Shown: one piece after another, positions 23,849 through 32,949 of the stretch
Layout: every line of letters begins with the position of its first letter
Numbering within the stretch: position 1 is the first letter of the stretch
Assembly (NCBI RefSeq): GCF_022809355.1
Contig: NZ_JAKZMM010000040.1
Coordinates: 1-37,458 of the forward strand
Reading direction: 5' to 3'
Source: Parabacteroides faecalis
GTDB lineage: Bacteria > Bacteroidota > Bacteroidia > Bacteroidales > Tannerellaceae
Length of the DNA stretch: 37,458 nucleotides
Notes under the pieces: model-generated
Seen by the model: the letters and a program-made list of their open reading frames with translations, nothing else
Told to the model about the DNA's origin: nothing
Database searches by the model: none
Made by a program: the position numbers and the translations under genes

Positions 23849-24673
23849 TTATAGGATAAAAATACCAGATAAAATACGTCCGCTGTGAATTCCTTCCCGG
23901 CGGGCCGAAAAGAATCTGTCTGCGTGTTGGTAGGTACAAATCCGGGCATTCTCAATCTGTCGGGGAAGAATACCTTCGGCTTGCAGCTGCAGTTCGTTGG
24001 CTTTCCACAGGTCTATATGCGTTTTACCGGTTTTCGGATTATTCCAGCATAAGGACAACGTTTCTTCCGCTGTCCAGGCTCCAGATTGCCGGAAGGCTTC
24101 TACTACTTCTTCACCTACTTCGAATGCTTCCTGACTGATGGAAGGTCCAATGGCTGCTTGTATTAACTCTGGATTACATCCGGTTTCTCTGCTCATTTGT
24201 CGGACCGTTTTAGCAGCTATTTGTAAAACTGTACCTCGCCAACCGGCATGAATGGCTGCAACGGTTTTGGTATCGGGAGCATACAGCAGGACGGGAACGC
24301 AGTCGGCGGTTGAAACACTGACGCATACTTGGGGCAAAGACGTGAATAAGGCATCCACACCATCCAGTTGCTGCTTTTGTTGCATTTCCGTCAACTCCAT
24401 AAAGGCTGAGTCGATATGTATAATCCGGTCCTGATGCGTTTGATGTGGAGTAATGATATTCTGTACAGGCAATTGAATACCTTCTGCCAGTATTTCCCGG
24501 TTCTTACGGATGGAATCCGGGCAGTCGTCGGTATAAAGTCCCGGATTCATCTGGGCATAAGCTCCGGTACTGACGCCTCCCTGACGGGTAGTTATAAAAT
24601 GAGAAATGTTGCAATTGCCGGCCAGTCCGGGAAATTGCAACACTTCGAGGTTATTTTTCAGTGGACGGATCAT
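23849..24673 (-). CDS. pgeF: Multicopper-type nucleoside phosphorylase/peptidoglycan editing factor (PgeF)
   Basis: This is a DUF152/YfiH-family enzyme. Family members show purine nucleoside phosphorylase/adenosine deaminase activity and, in E. coli, remove wrongly incorporated amino acids from peptidoglycan precursors. Motifs are [16 protein letters not shown] (His ligands), [48 protein letters not shown]. The start at 24673 ([12 protein letters not shown]) gives 274 residues, the family length; the longer frame upstream is an obg shadow. Its first 23 bases overlap the obg end, so translation is probably coupled. Confidence 0.93.
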   Translation of the reverse strand: MIRPLKNNLEVLQFPGLAGNCNISHFITTRQGGVSTGAYAQMNPGLYTDDCPDSIRKNREILAEGIQLPVQNIITPHQTHQDRIIHIDSAFMELTEMQQKQQLDGVDALFTSLPQVCVSVSTADCVPVLLYAPDTKTVAAIHAGWRGTVLQIAAKTVRQMSRETGCNPELIQAAIGPSISQEAFEVGEEVVEAFRQSGAWTAEETLSLCWNNPKTGKTHIDLWKANELQLQAEGILPRQIENARICTYQHADRFFSARREGIHSGRILSGIFIL

Positions 24674-25832
24674 CGTCTGCATCTTCTTCATCATATTCTT
24701 CGTCGTCCCAGTCTTCGTATTCCACATAGTCTTCGTCATCGTCCTCTTCTTCCTCATAGGTGAAATCGTCGTCGTCATCAAACTGAAGTGTGCTGACGTC
24801 GATATTCTTGTGGACAATCTTCTCCGCTTCATGGAAAGTCTCTTTGTTCAGTTCATTCCAAAGAATGTCTTTCAGCTCTGTCAGTCCGAACTGAGCAACC
24901 GATGAAATGAATACATGCGGAATGCCTTCGGGCAGTTCTTTTTCCATTTCCTTCATCAGTTCTTCATCCAGCATATCACATTTGGTGATGGCCAGTACAC
25001 GGCTCTTGTTCACCAGATCCGGATTGTATTTGACCAGTTCGTTGTGAAGAATTTCGTATTCTTTCTTGATATCGTCGCTATCGGCCGGAATCATGAACAG
25101 TAGTAATGAGTTACGTTCGATATGACGCAGGAAGCGAAGTCCGAGTCCTTTTCCTTCACTGGCTCCTTCAATGATACCCGGAATATCGGCCATAATGAAA
25201 GAACGGTTGTCACGATAGCTGATAATTCCCAGGTTCGGTTCCAGGGTGGTAAACGGATAATTGGCAATTTTAGGCTTAGCGGCCGATAAAACAGATAATA
25301 AAGTGGATTTACCCGCATTCGGGAAACCTACCAAACCGACATCAGCCAATAATTTCAATTGCAGGATGACAAAACGTTCCTGAGCCGGTTCTCCTGGTTG
25401 TGCATACCGAGGCGCCTGATTGGTTGCCGTACGGAAGTTCCAGTTACCCAGTCCGCCTTTACCACCTTTCAGCAGCATGACCTTCTGACCGTCTTCCGTT
25501 ACATCACAGATGAATTCGCCGGTTTCAGCGTCATAGACAACTGTTCCGCAGGGAACTTCAATGATCTTGTCTTGTCCGTCTTTTCCGAAACTACGTTTGG
25601 CTCCTCCGCTTTCACCGTTGGTTGCCATGATGTGGCGGTCGTACTTCAGGTGAAGCAATGTCCAGTAATTCCGGTTCCCTCGAAGATAAATATGGCCTCC
25701 TCTTCCCCCGTTACCTCCGTCGGGACCACCTTTCGGAATATATTTGGCACGGCGAAAGTGAGAAGACCCTCGTCCGCCCTTACCTGAGCGGCAATAGATC
25801 TTTACATAATCTACAAAGTTGGATTCAGCCAT
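24651..25832 (-). CDS. obg: GTPase Obg
   Basis: This is a ribosome-associated GTPase needed for late 50S assembly and stress control. Glycine-rich Obg N-domain: [38 protein letters not shown] domain: GFPNAGKST (G1), DIPGIIEGA (G3), TKCD (G4). The C-terminal tail is very acidic (about residues 345-393), as in Bacteroidetes Obg. At 393 residues it has the expected length. It lies downstream of adk, with a hairpin (25865-25902) in between that may reduce read-through. Confidence 0.96.
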   Translation of the reverse strand: MAESNFVDYVKIYCRSGKGGRGSSHFRRAKYIPKGGPDGGNGGRGGHIYLRGNRNYWTLLHLKYDRHIMATNGESGGAKRSFGKDGQDKIIEVPCGTVVYDAETGEFICDVTEDGQKVMLLKGGKGGLGNWNFRTATNQAPRYAQPGEPAQERFVILQLKLLADVGLVGFPNAGKSTLLSVLSAAKPKIANYPFTTLEPNLGIISYRDNRSFIMADIPGIIEGASEGKGLGLRFLRHIERNSLLLFMIPADSDDIKKEYEILHNELVKYNPDLVNKSRVLAITKCDMLDEELMKEMEKELPEGIPHVFISSVAQFGLTELKDILWNELNKETFHEAEKIVHKNIDVSTLQFDDDDDFTYEEEEDDDEDYVEYEDWDDEEYDEEDADDDPSTEK

Positions 25833-25864
25833 AGTTGCTAATGCTTAAGTTTTTGAGTTTATAC

Positions 25865-25902
25865 ATGGGCAAGGGGAGAAGCAGACTTGTCCTCTTGCCC
25901 AT
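25865..25902 (-). terminator. Hairpin between adk and obg
   Basis: ATGGGCAAGGGGA (25865-25877) pairs with TCCTCTTGCCCAT (25890-25902, one G-T pair). No strong T-run follows on the minus strand, so it may be a partial terminator or mRNA-processing structure. Confidence 0.55.
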
Positions 25903-25915
25903 TGATGGATTGAAC

Positions 25916-26488
25916 TTATTTTACTGCGTTGATAGCTTCTTTGATACGGCCGAAGATTTCTTCGATAGTCCCCATACCTTTAATAGCTACATGCTTGCCT
26001 TCATTTACATAGAAGTCGGCCAACGGAGCTGTCTGTTTGTGATAAACTTCCAGACGAGATTTGATTGTTTCCAGATTGTCGTCAGAACGACCTGATACTT
26101 TACCACGTTCCAACAGACGTTTGATCAATTCGTCTTCGTCAACCTGCAAGTTCAACATGATAGATACATCTGTACCACGTTCGTTCAACATCTTCTTCAG
26201 TGCTTCAGCCTGCGGGATTGTACGAGGGAAACCATCAAAGATAACACCTTTTGAATTAGCTTTGCTATCCAGAACCTTAGCCAACATGTTTACGATCAGT
26301 TCGTCTGGTACCAATTGACCTTTTTCGATGTAATCTTTGGCAATTTTACCCAGTTCTGTTTCATTCTTCATCTCAGAGCGCAAAACATCACCTGTTGAGA
26401 TATGATCCAAAGCATATTCTTTGATGATCAGCTCACTTTGTGTTCCCTTTCCTGAACCGGGAGCACCGAAAATAACTACATTCAACAT
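25916..26488 (-). CDS. adk: Adenylate kinase
   Basis: Adk interconverts ATP + AMP and 2 ADP. P-loop GAPGSGKGT (residues 8-16), the AMP-binding STGDVLR and GFPRTIPQA, and the LID region LERGKVSGRSDDN are present. The 190-residue form has a short LID without the zinc-finger insert. The ATG at 26488 (MLNVVIFG) has AGGAAG 8 nt upstream; the longer frame to 26533 is rejected. It is downstream of hpt by about 96 nt, in a purine/GTPase gene run. Confidence 0.96.
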   Translation of the reverse strand: MLNVVIFGAPGSGKGTQSELIIKEYALDHISTGDVLRSEMKNETELGKIAKDYIEKGQLVPDELIVNMLAKVLDSKANSKGVIFDGFPRTIPQAEALKKMLNERGTDVSIMLNLQVDEDELIKRLLERGKVSGRSDDNLETIKSRLEVYHKQTAPLADFYVNEGKHVAIKGMGTIEEIFGRIKEAINAVK

Positions 26489-26584
26489 ATAACACTTCCT
26501 TTTTTTACTTGACAATCGGAATTCGAATAGCATCGTTTCCCTGAATTGCCAAAATGATACATATATATTTTTTAGTTTCTGAGT

Positions 26585-27130
26585 TTACTCATCAATCACA
26601 TAGATGTCCCGATAAGCACGGCCCAGACCATCGTAATCCAGTCCGTGTCCGACAATAAAAGCCGGTGGAATCTGAATACCTACGTAATCCGGTTTCAGGT
26701 CACAACGCAGAGATTCCGGTTTGAAGAGCATGGTTGCCAGTTTGACTTCGGCAGCACCCTGTTCTTTCAGCTTCGCGATGACGTGCTTCATCGTAAAGCC
26801 CGTATCAATAATGTCTTCCAGCAGAATCAATGTCTTTCCCTGGATATTTTCCCGGATAGGCATGATCTCTTGTAAGACACCTGTACTGTTTGTCCCTGCA
26901 TATGATGCATAGCGGGCAAACGTGATTTCATAAGATTCATTCAATTCCGACATCAGTTCGGAAGCAAACATAAAGGCTCCGTTCAGGATACAAACAAACA
27001 GAACGTCCTGATCTTCGTGCTGTTTGATGTCATGCTCGATTTGCCGAGCCACTTGGGCAACCGCTTTCGCTATGGACTCCTGCGGAATAAATAACTTGAA
27101 TTTCTTGTCTTTTAGTTGAATCTTATCCAT
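26585..27130 (-). CDS. hpt: Hypoxanthine phosphoribosyltransferase
   Basis: Hpt salvages hypoxanthine and guanine with PRPP to IMP and GMP. The PRPP-binding motif LILLEDIIDTGFTMKHV, the flexible-loop region with SYAGTNSTG, the FVCILNGAFMFASEL segment and the C-terminal VGHGLDYDGLGRAYRDI match the family. At 181 residues it has the usual length. A minus-strand TAACTTTG -7 box (27153-27160) sits 23 nt upstream. It is the first gene of the hpt-adk-obg-pgeF run. Confidence 0.96.
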   Translation of the reverse strand: MDKIQLKDKKFKLFIPQESIAKAVAQVARQIEHDIKQHEDQDVLFVCILNGAFMFASELMSELNESYEITFARYASYAGTNSTGVLQEIMPIRENIQGKTLILLEDIIDTGFTMKHVIAKLKEQGAAEVKLATMLFKPESLRCDLKPDYVGIQIPPAFIVGHGLDYDGLGRAYRDIYVIDE

Positions 27131-27242
27131 AATAACTCTGCTTTTAAGGTTGCAAAGTTACAACATTTCGGGGATAATTAAAAAAATGAAGGTGTATCAA
27201 AATACAAAGAATGAAATACAGAGGCATAAAGCCATATCTGTT

Positions 27243-27713
27243 TTACCACGCATATAGTTCGTTGTAATTTCGCGGACGGTGTGCTTGGCGATACATGCCC
27301 GGAGTCATTCCGAATTCTTTCCGGAACAGATAGCCCATGGTGGACGAATTAGGATAGCCACACCGGGTGGCAATCTCGATGGCTGTCAGCGACGTGCAGC
27401 ACAGGTATTCCTGGACTTGCTTCAAACGGTAGAGTAACATAAAGCGAGAAAGAGACATACCGGTGAGTACCCGGATTGCCCCGTCCAGGTCTCTTACTTT
27501 CTTTTGGAAATACTCCGCCACTTCTGCTGGGTAGTAATACCTTTTTTCGTTGAGAAGCCTCACGAGGGCGTCCATAATTATGGAACCGCTGGGGCGTACA
27601 GCATGGTCGATCGGTATCATTTTGCTCCAACCTTCTTCGTTCTTGACCAATTTCGCCTTGAGGACACTGATGTAAACCTCGTCGATGCTGATTTGTGGGA
27701 TTGTTATTGCCAT
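27243..27713 (-). CDS. AraC-family regulator (short form)
   Basis: The 156-residue cytoplasmic protein ends with the AraC helix-turn-helix pair (about 80-150). The signs are FQKKVRDLDGAIRVLTG, SRFMLLYRLKQVQEYLCCTSLTAIEIA in part, and CGYPNSSTMGYLFRKEFGMTP. The preceding 70 residues are too short for a sugar-sensing domain. The target is unknown. The TGATA repeat array lies just upstream of its start (27790-27958), which makes that array a candidate binding region for this or another regulator. Confidence 0.85.
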   Translation of the reverse strand: MAITIPQISIDEVYISVLKAKLVKNEEGWSKMIPIDHAVRPSGSIIMDALVRLLNEKRYYYPAEVAEYFQKKVRDLDGAIRVLTGMSLSRFMLLYRLKQVQEYLCCTSLTAIEIATRCGYPNSSTMGYLFRKEFGMTPGMYRQAHRPRNYNELYAW

Positions 27714-27789
27714 ATATCCTTTGTTTTTCTACAAAAATAGTCATTTTATGACAAAAGAGTGGCTGATTTTGTCTGTCTTAAATCAGTTA

Positions 27790-27958
27790 TGATAAAATTT
27801 CCCATCTATTTGATAGATGTAGCTTCATCCTATCAACTGTATTCCTTTTTTTGATAGGATGAGGTTCATTAAAACAAATGAAGCTAAACTTTTATCAGAA
27901 TAGGTTTCTTTCTGATAAAAGTAGGGATTTTTTTGATAGGCGTAAGCTACATCTATCA
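27790..27958. repeat. Phased array of eight TGATA/TATCA motifs
   Basis: TGATA or its complement starts at 27790, 27811, 27831(-), 27852, 27893(-), 27913, 27934 and 27954(-). The steps are 21, 20, 21, 41, 20, 21 and 20 bp, a period of about 20.5 bp with one site missing. Oriented copies share TTTGATAGATGTAGCTT. Arms 27812-27836 and 27933-27957 match in inverted orientation at 22 of 25 positions. Two further 12-bp pairs exist: 27825-27836 with 27851-27862, and 27889-27900 with 27911-27922. No gene is present between 27714 and 28060. Confidence 0.75.
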
Positions 27959-28060
27959 AATGTAGGGGGAAGATTATGTTTAAAAGAGTTTTATCCGTTA
28001 AAAGTTAGGATTGAATACCTAGTTCTAATATTATTTAGTTGATCCCTTTTTTAATTCCAT

Positions 28061-28837
28061 TTAGTCAATAAAACAATAATCCTTATGATATTTCAAATAA
28101 CTCTTATGCGCTTCTTCTATACGGCAAAGCGACAATGTGGCAGTCAATCCCAATAAATACTTGTCGTTTTTGGAAAGCAATTTTGAGTAAAGTACTTTTC
28201 CCTCAGGATTGAATGTTATATAGCCCAAATCGAATAGCTTATCATAATTGGGCAAAAGTAATAATCCGTTGAATACATCCAACCGTTCATCATTTGTTGA
28301 ATCTTTCCAAGGCTTTATGTGAGAAGCCACTAATATATCTGTTAAAGAGCACTTGCTTATAGCACATCCCCCCCAATACTTTATCAAGTCATTACGAAAG
28401 ACTCCTTGCCCCCTTCTTGACAAAATAATTGCTTCTTTTTCAGTAACAGATAAATGATGATTTTCTTTAATCATTTTAATTTCAGATAAAATACTATTTT
28501 CATACCGCTTATGATAATCAGATTTCAGAAAATCTAAAAATTTACGTAAACCGGAACGAAAATCAGAGATGGATTTTCGTGTGTTATATTTACTTCTTTC
28601 AATATAACATACTTCTTCTTTCCGTAAAATTTCTTCTACGCCTTCTTCATCTAAAGTATTATCTATATGATAAGTTGCTGAAAGAAATTTTAATCTCGAA
28701 ATATAGTCCCTACTCGTTTTGGGGGTTAAACCACCTTCAGTAATCATGTAGTGATAAAAATCCGATTGAATATTCAAAAAATGTTTTTCCTCCTTGTTCA
28801 TCAAATTATTATTTTCTTCATTATCTACTTTTTCCAT
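28061..28837 (-). CDS. HNH endonuclease with integrase-like N-terminal half
   Basis: The 258-residue protein joins two parts. Residues about 15-112 are helical and resemble the SAM-like core-binding domain of tyrosine integrases (FYHYMITEGGLTPKTSRDYI, FRSGLRKFLDFL). Residues about 140-225 form an HNH nuclease of the restriction-enzyme type: FRNDLIKYWGGCAIS, ASHIKPWKDSTNDERLD, NGLLLLPNYDKLFDLGYITF. Catalytic His and Asn/His positions look intact. The ATG at 28837 is used; the longer frame begins at TTG. No methyltransferase is adjacent. It is likely a DNA nuclease in defence or element biology (inference). The 5' flank has CACACA/TGTGTG around 28840-28853. Confidence 0.75.
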   Translation of the reverse strand: MEKVDNEENNNLMNKEEKHFLNIQSDFYHYMITEGGLTPKTSRDYISRLKFLSATYHIDNTLDEEGVEEILRKEEVCYIERSKYNTRKSISDFRSGLRKFLDFLKSDYHKRYENSILSEIKMIKENHHLSVTEKEAIILSRRGQGVFRNDLIKYWGGCAISKCSLTDILVASHIKPWKDSTNDERLDVFNGLLLLPNYDKLFDLGYITFNPEGKVLYSKLLSKNDKYLLGLTATLSLCRIEEAHKSYLKYHKDYCFID

Positions 28838-29254
28838 TGCACACAACTGTGTGTTTAAACTTGTACGTATTCTTCACTCAACCAATCCAAGTAAACTCTA
28901 TTCCTTACATGGTAGAGTAAATAATAAGTATCGTTTAAAGTTTTACGCACATTATATCTATATCTTTTTCTAGAGGCAGGTGGCTGTAGGCTTTAGGAAC
29001 TGTTATGTCTTCCTACTTGACCAAACCGACAGCTAGAGTTACTGTGAATTCTTTTAGGGTTCATATCAATTTAAGTTTAGCAATGCTTTTTTTGTTTGTA
29101 AAGATAGGAAATTTACGTTGCTTGTTAAGTGTTTTAGAAATTCTGATTATCAAAAATCATTTTTGATAATTATTGAATCAGTTTTAATAGATTAGGAGTG
29201 CAAAGGATTCCATACCTTTACAAAAGTATTTATTAGAATGGGAATATATAAGAT
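28838..29254. other. Intergenic region with a strong palindrome
   Basis: There is no gene here. ATTATCAAAAA (29146-29156), TCA, TTTTTGATAAT (29160-29170) is a perfect 11-bp inverted repeat about 85 nt before the rhamnosidase ATG, a good operator candidate. No clear TAnnTTTG box is seen for that gene; TACCTTTA at about 29213 is close. Confidence 0.55.
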
Positions 29255-32077
29255 ATGAAAAGATTATTATTATCAGCTTTGTTATTAATAGGTTCCGTTT
29301 TTTATTCCAATGGAGAAAATTTACCTACTAAATCTTCATTCTCTAAAGCTAAAGGGGATTTGTATGAGACTTTTAAGAATCCGGGAGCTCAGTACAGACC
29401 TTTTGTGAGATGGTGGTGGAATGGATTGAAGATCGATAAAGACGAGATTGCACGTGAATTGGATTTGATGAAAGAAATTGGGATCGGTGGTGTTGAAATC
29501 AATTCGATCCGATTTCCGGATGGGGCTGATAGCCTGAATTATCAAAGCAAGCCTTATTTGTCGGATGAATGGGCGGATATGATTTCCTTTACAGCCGATG
29601 CTTGCCGGGAACGGGGTATGATTTGTGATATGATCGGTGGCTCCGGATGGCCGTTTGGTGGGGAGTTTTTGCCTCGTAACCAGCAGTTGCAGATGCTTAC
29701 AATTGAAACAGTCAAGGTAGATGGCGGAAAAACGGGAACGGATTTTTCCATTCGAAAAGATGAACTTCTGGCGCGTGTGAATCCTCCGATTGCTTCCAAG
29801 AATGAACATCCGTTGAAAGAGTTGGTATATATTCGGCTGATGCCTGCCCGAGTAGACGAATTTACCGAAGGAACGTCTTTTGATTCTTTGGTAAATAAGG
29901 ATCAGATAACCGTTCAAGTGCCGGCTGGCGAACATGTCATTTATTTCTTTGTGAAGATGACCGGTTATATGAATGTGATTAATGGAGCTCCGGGAGCCAG
30001 TGGTCCGGTGTTGAACCATTTTAATAAAGATGCCGTACTGGCTTATTTATCCCGATTGTCAGATAAGGTCCATTTTAATGATCCCAGCCTGAAAGGGAAG
30101 ATCCGGGCTACCTTTGTCGATAGCTTTGAATTGGAAGGAGCCAACTGGTGTGACGGTATGTTGGAAAAGTGGGAAAAATATTTTGGCTATTCTTTATATC
30201 CTTATTTACCTTATATTATCAAGAAGATTGGACATATGGGGAATCCGTTACCCGAAAATTATGGCAGTACATTTTCTGAGAAGATAAAAAAGGATGTGGA
30301 ATATCGGGTTCGAAATGACTTCGAGCGGTTTCAGATTTATCTGTTTCAGGAGAACTTCATCAATACGTTAAATGATTGGTGCCGGAAAAATGGGGTACAA
30401 TCGCGAGTTCAGGCTTATGGCCGGGCTTTACATCCGCTGGAATCGAGCATGTATATTGATATTCCTGAATGTGAATCGTGGTTATGGCAGGATGTTGGCT
30501 TTAAATTGACAGAGAATAGAGTCATTGGTGAGGGACATGGTTTCTCATGCAATAATAAGTTTACGGCTTCAGGCTCATTGCTTGCCGGAAATGGAAAAGT
30601 CAGTTGTGAAGAGCTGACCAATACGGGGAATATCTATCAGTCAACATTGGAAGACATCAAAATAACGGGCGATATGAGTAATATCTCCGGTGTCAACCAT
30701 TCTATTCTGCATGGATTTAATTATAGTCCCCGCGAAGCCGGTTTCCCGGGTTGGGTGCAATACGGTGATTATTTCAACGAACATAATACCTTCTGGCCGT
30801 ATTATCATTACTGGATGGATTATAAGGCTCGCGTCAGTGCTATACTGCAAAACAGTATTCCGCAGTCGGATATAGCCATTCTTCCGCCTCTGGAAGATAT
30901 GTGGTCTGTTTTAGGCCAACAACGGGATCCGTTCCCGGAAAATATCTTCCCGGCTTATGCCCATGACTTGTGGCAAAATCTGCATCAGAACGGAAATGGA
31001 TGTGATTATGTAAGTGAACATATTTTACAGCAGGCGCGGATAGCGAAGGGAAAACTGTCGTTTGGTCCCAGAACCTATCAGACGCTGATTTTACTGGATG
31101 TAGAAAGTCTGGATCCCAAAACGGCTGTTGCCATTGAACAGTTTGTGAAAAAAGGAGGTAAGGTTATTTGTATCGGAAAAAGACCGCATCAAAGCATTGG
31201 TTTTGCTGATTATGAGCAAAAGTCGCTTACCGTTCAATCGGTTTTCGATAACTTGTTCGAAGCTTATCCGGATCGGATTGTCAATATTCCGGCTCCAACT
31301 TTACCGCAGACGGAATGGTTTGCCCATGTACAGAAAGAATTGGATCTGAAGCCGTATGTAAAAGTAGATAAACCGGTCAAATGGATGTTCTATAATTATT
31401 ACAAATCTGGTGATAAGGATATTTTCTTCATTACCAACTTTAACCGTCAGTGTAGCTATCAGGTCAATTTAAGCTTTACCGATGCCGTTCGGGGTAAACA
31501 GGCCTGGCTTTGGGATGCTGAAACCGGAAAAAGATATCTTCTTGATCAGGACGGATCTTCTATGGCATTACGGTTTGGTCCGGCCGAATCTAAGTTCATC
31601 GTCTTTGACAAGCTGAAAACGGGTAAACCTTACCAGGCTCTTCCTCTGGAACCAGACAGCGTCCGGTTGATCGGTAAGGTATGGAACGTACAGGCAAACC
31701 ATGTAGACGGTTCAACTCAGACCTTTGAAATAGACAGTCTGGTCGATTTCAACACACTGCCCTTTGTCTGGATGAAGCATTTTGCCGGGACATTAAGCTA
31801 TACAACGACATTTCGGGTAGATGATCCGAACGCCTTTCGCGTTATCAATACCGGAAAGGCTCGGGGCGTTGTCGAGGTCTATCTCAATGGCGAAAAGATT
31901 GGTACCCATTGGTATGGCGAAGCCGTATTCGATATCCGGCACAAACTTAAACCGGGAGAAAATCAGTTACAAATAAAACTCGTTACACCTTTAGGCAATT
32001 ATGCGACGACCATCACCCGGCGCTATGCTTCGTCGATGGAAGAGATTGGATTACAAGGTCCGGTCCGGATGTATTGA
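29255..32077 (+). CDS. GH106-type alpha-L-rhamnosidase
   Basis: This secreted glycoside hydrolase likely removes alpha-L-rhamnose from plant or microbial polysaccharides. An N-terminal signal peptide (MKRLLLSALLLIGSVFYSNG) is followed by the family opening (YRPFVRWWWNGLKIDKDEI, LDLMKEIGIGGVEINSI), the central NHSILHGFNYSPREAGFPGW and PQSDIAILPP segments, and a C-terminal beta-sandwich (about 790-930: NGEKIGTHWYGEAVFDI, LKPGENQLQIKL). At 940 residues it is shorter than many GH106 enzymes (about 1100). No SusC/SusD pair or other polysaccharide genes are nearby, so it is a stand-alone enzyme here. Assignment is from overall pattern; catalytic glutamates were not mapped. Confidence 0.85.
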   Translation: MKRLLLSALLLIGSVFYSNGENLPTKSSFSKAKGDLYETFKNPGAQYRPFVRWWWNGLKIDKDEIARELDLMKEIGIGGVEINSIRFPDGADSLNYQSKPYLSDEWADMISFTADACRERGMICDMIGGSGWPFGGEFLPRNQQLQMLTIETVKVDGGKTGTDFSIRKDELLARVNPPIASKNEHPLKELVYIRLMPARVDEFTEGTSFDSLVNKDQITVQVPAGEHVIYFFVKMTGYMNVINGAPGASGPVLNHFNKDAVLAYLSRLSDKVHFNDPSLKGKIRATFVDSFELEGANWCDGMLEKWEKYFGYSLYPYLPYIIKKIGHMGNPLPENYGSTFSEKIKKDVEYRVRNDFERFQIYLFQENFINTLNDWCRKNGVQSRVQAYGRALHPLESSMYIDIPECESWLWQDVGFKLTENRVIGEGHGFSCNNKFTASGSLLAGNGKVSCEELTNTGNIYQSTLEDIKITGDMSNISGVNHSILHGFNYSPREAGFPGWVQYGDYFNEHNTFWPYYHYWMDYKARVSAILQNSIPQSDIAILPPLEDMWSVLGQQRDPFPENIFPAYAHDLWQNLHQNGNGCDYVSEHILQQARIAKGKLSFGPRTYQTLILLDVESLDPKTAVAIEQFVKKGGKVICIGKRPHQSIGFADYEQKSLTVQSVFDNLFEAYPDRIVNIPAPTLPQTEWFAHVQKELDLKPYVKVDKPVKWMFYNYYKSGDKDIFFITNFNRQCSYQVNLSFTDAVRGKQAWLWDAETGKRYLLDQDGSSMALRFGPAESKFIVFDKLKTGKPYQALPLEPDSVRLIGKVWNVQANHVDGSTQTFEIDSLVDFNTLPFVWMKHFAGTLSYTTTFRVDDPNAFRVINTGKARGVVEVYLNGEKIGTHWYGEAVFDIRHKLKPGENQLQIKLVTPLGNYATTITRRYASSMEEIGLQGPVRMY

Positions 32078-32949
32078 GCTTGTTGGCGGGAATAATGATC
32101 CGGTTATGTTTTGTGTTATTACAATTTTCCATAAATCAGTCTGATTAGTTATTGATAAATAAAAGTCTATTCCGAAAACCCTCAGGCAAAGATAGTTGGC
32201 GGGTTTGGGGCGGCAGACGATTAAGGTCTATTAGGGTCGGTTAATCACAGATAAAGTCAGTTATTCTGTGGAGGGTGTTCTTATGGGCTTAGAGGAAAAC
32301 CAACGAGAATCAAAAAGGATATTCGAGAGAATTCATTGGGATTCTCGTGACAACCGATTGAGAGGATAACGGGATGGAATGTTGCCGTATTTTTTGATTT
32401 TTGAAAGCAACCCTTTCTATCTTTATTTCTTTATTCTTTCTTTCTAATATATAAGGTGGTTGGTTTTGTGGCATGAGTGTGGCTGGATTCTGCTTATAAG
32501 GGCTTGACGCTTAGTTTTTTATTTGGTTGAAATGTGGCTGCTTCTGTGGCTTTAAAATAATGTAAATGATTTTAGAGAATTTTAGTGTTATGTAAATTAT
32601 TGGTTTATAGTAATATATGTAACTGCCTTGGAAAAAGTTTAGGAAAAAGAGTTGGTAAACGTGGATTGAACGTTTCTCTAATTCTCTCAGAATATTCCAC
32701 AATGACAAAGTTTCTTAGTTACTTGATTGGGTATAGCAATAAATAGTATTATCTGACTTTATCTGTTGTTATTCGAACTTTCAGTATGGTGTATGAAGAA
32801 CGAACTGCTACATTTGCATGCAAGTTGTTCGGGAAACTTTTTGAAGACTGGATCTGTGAAAATAGAATGTTGGATTAAACAAAGAAAATATGAAAACAAA
32901 TCCTTACATTTGTCGGAAATAATTTAAAGACGAAGAATACTGGAAAGCT
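32078..32949. other. 870-bp region without a gene
   Basis: No convincing coding frame is seen. Contents are an inverted repeat ACGAGAATC (32303-32311) / GATTCTCGT (32340-32348), an A/T-rich stretch, and two TACATTTG -7 boxes (32809-32816 and 32905-32912). The second probably serves nnr, 38 nt downstream; the first may start a short untranslated RNA or a longer leader. No -33 elements at proper distance are visible. Confidence 0.5.

Noticed and set aside
27790-27958. Regular repeats as a CRISPR array
   Set aside because: The conserved unit is short, appears in both orientations and spacers are not of CRISPR size; no cas genes are present.
27801-27968. Invertible promoter flanked by inverted repeats
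   Set aside because: Arms are imperfect, the segment between holds further palindromes, no good promoter is inside, and no invertase gene is nearby.
29255-32077. Polysaccharide utilization locus around GH106
   Set aside because: No SusC/SusD, sulfatase or sensor genes flank the rhamnosidase within the window.
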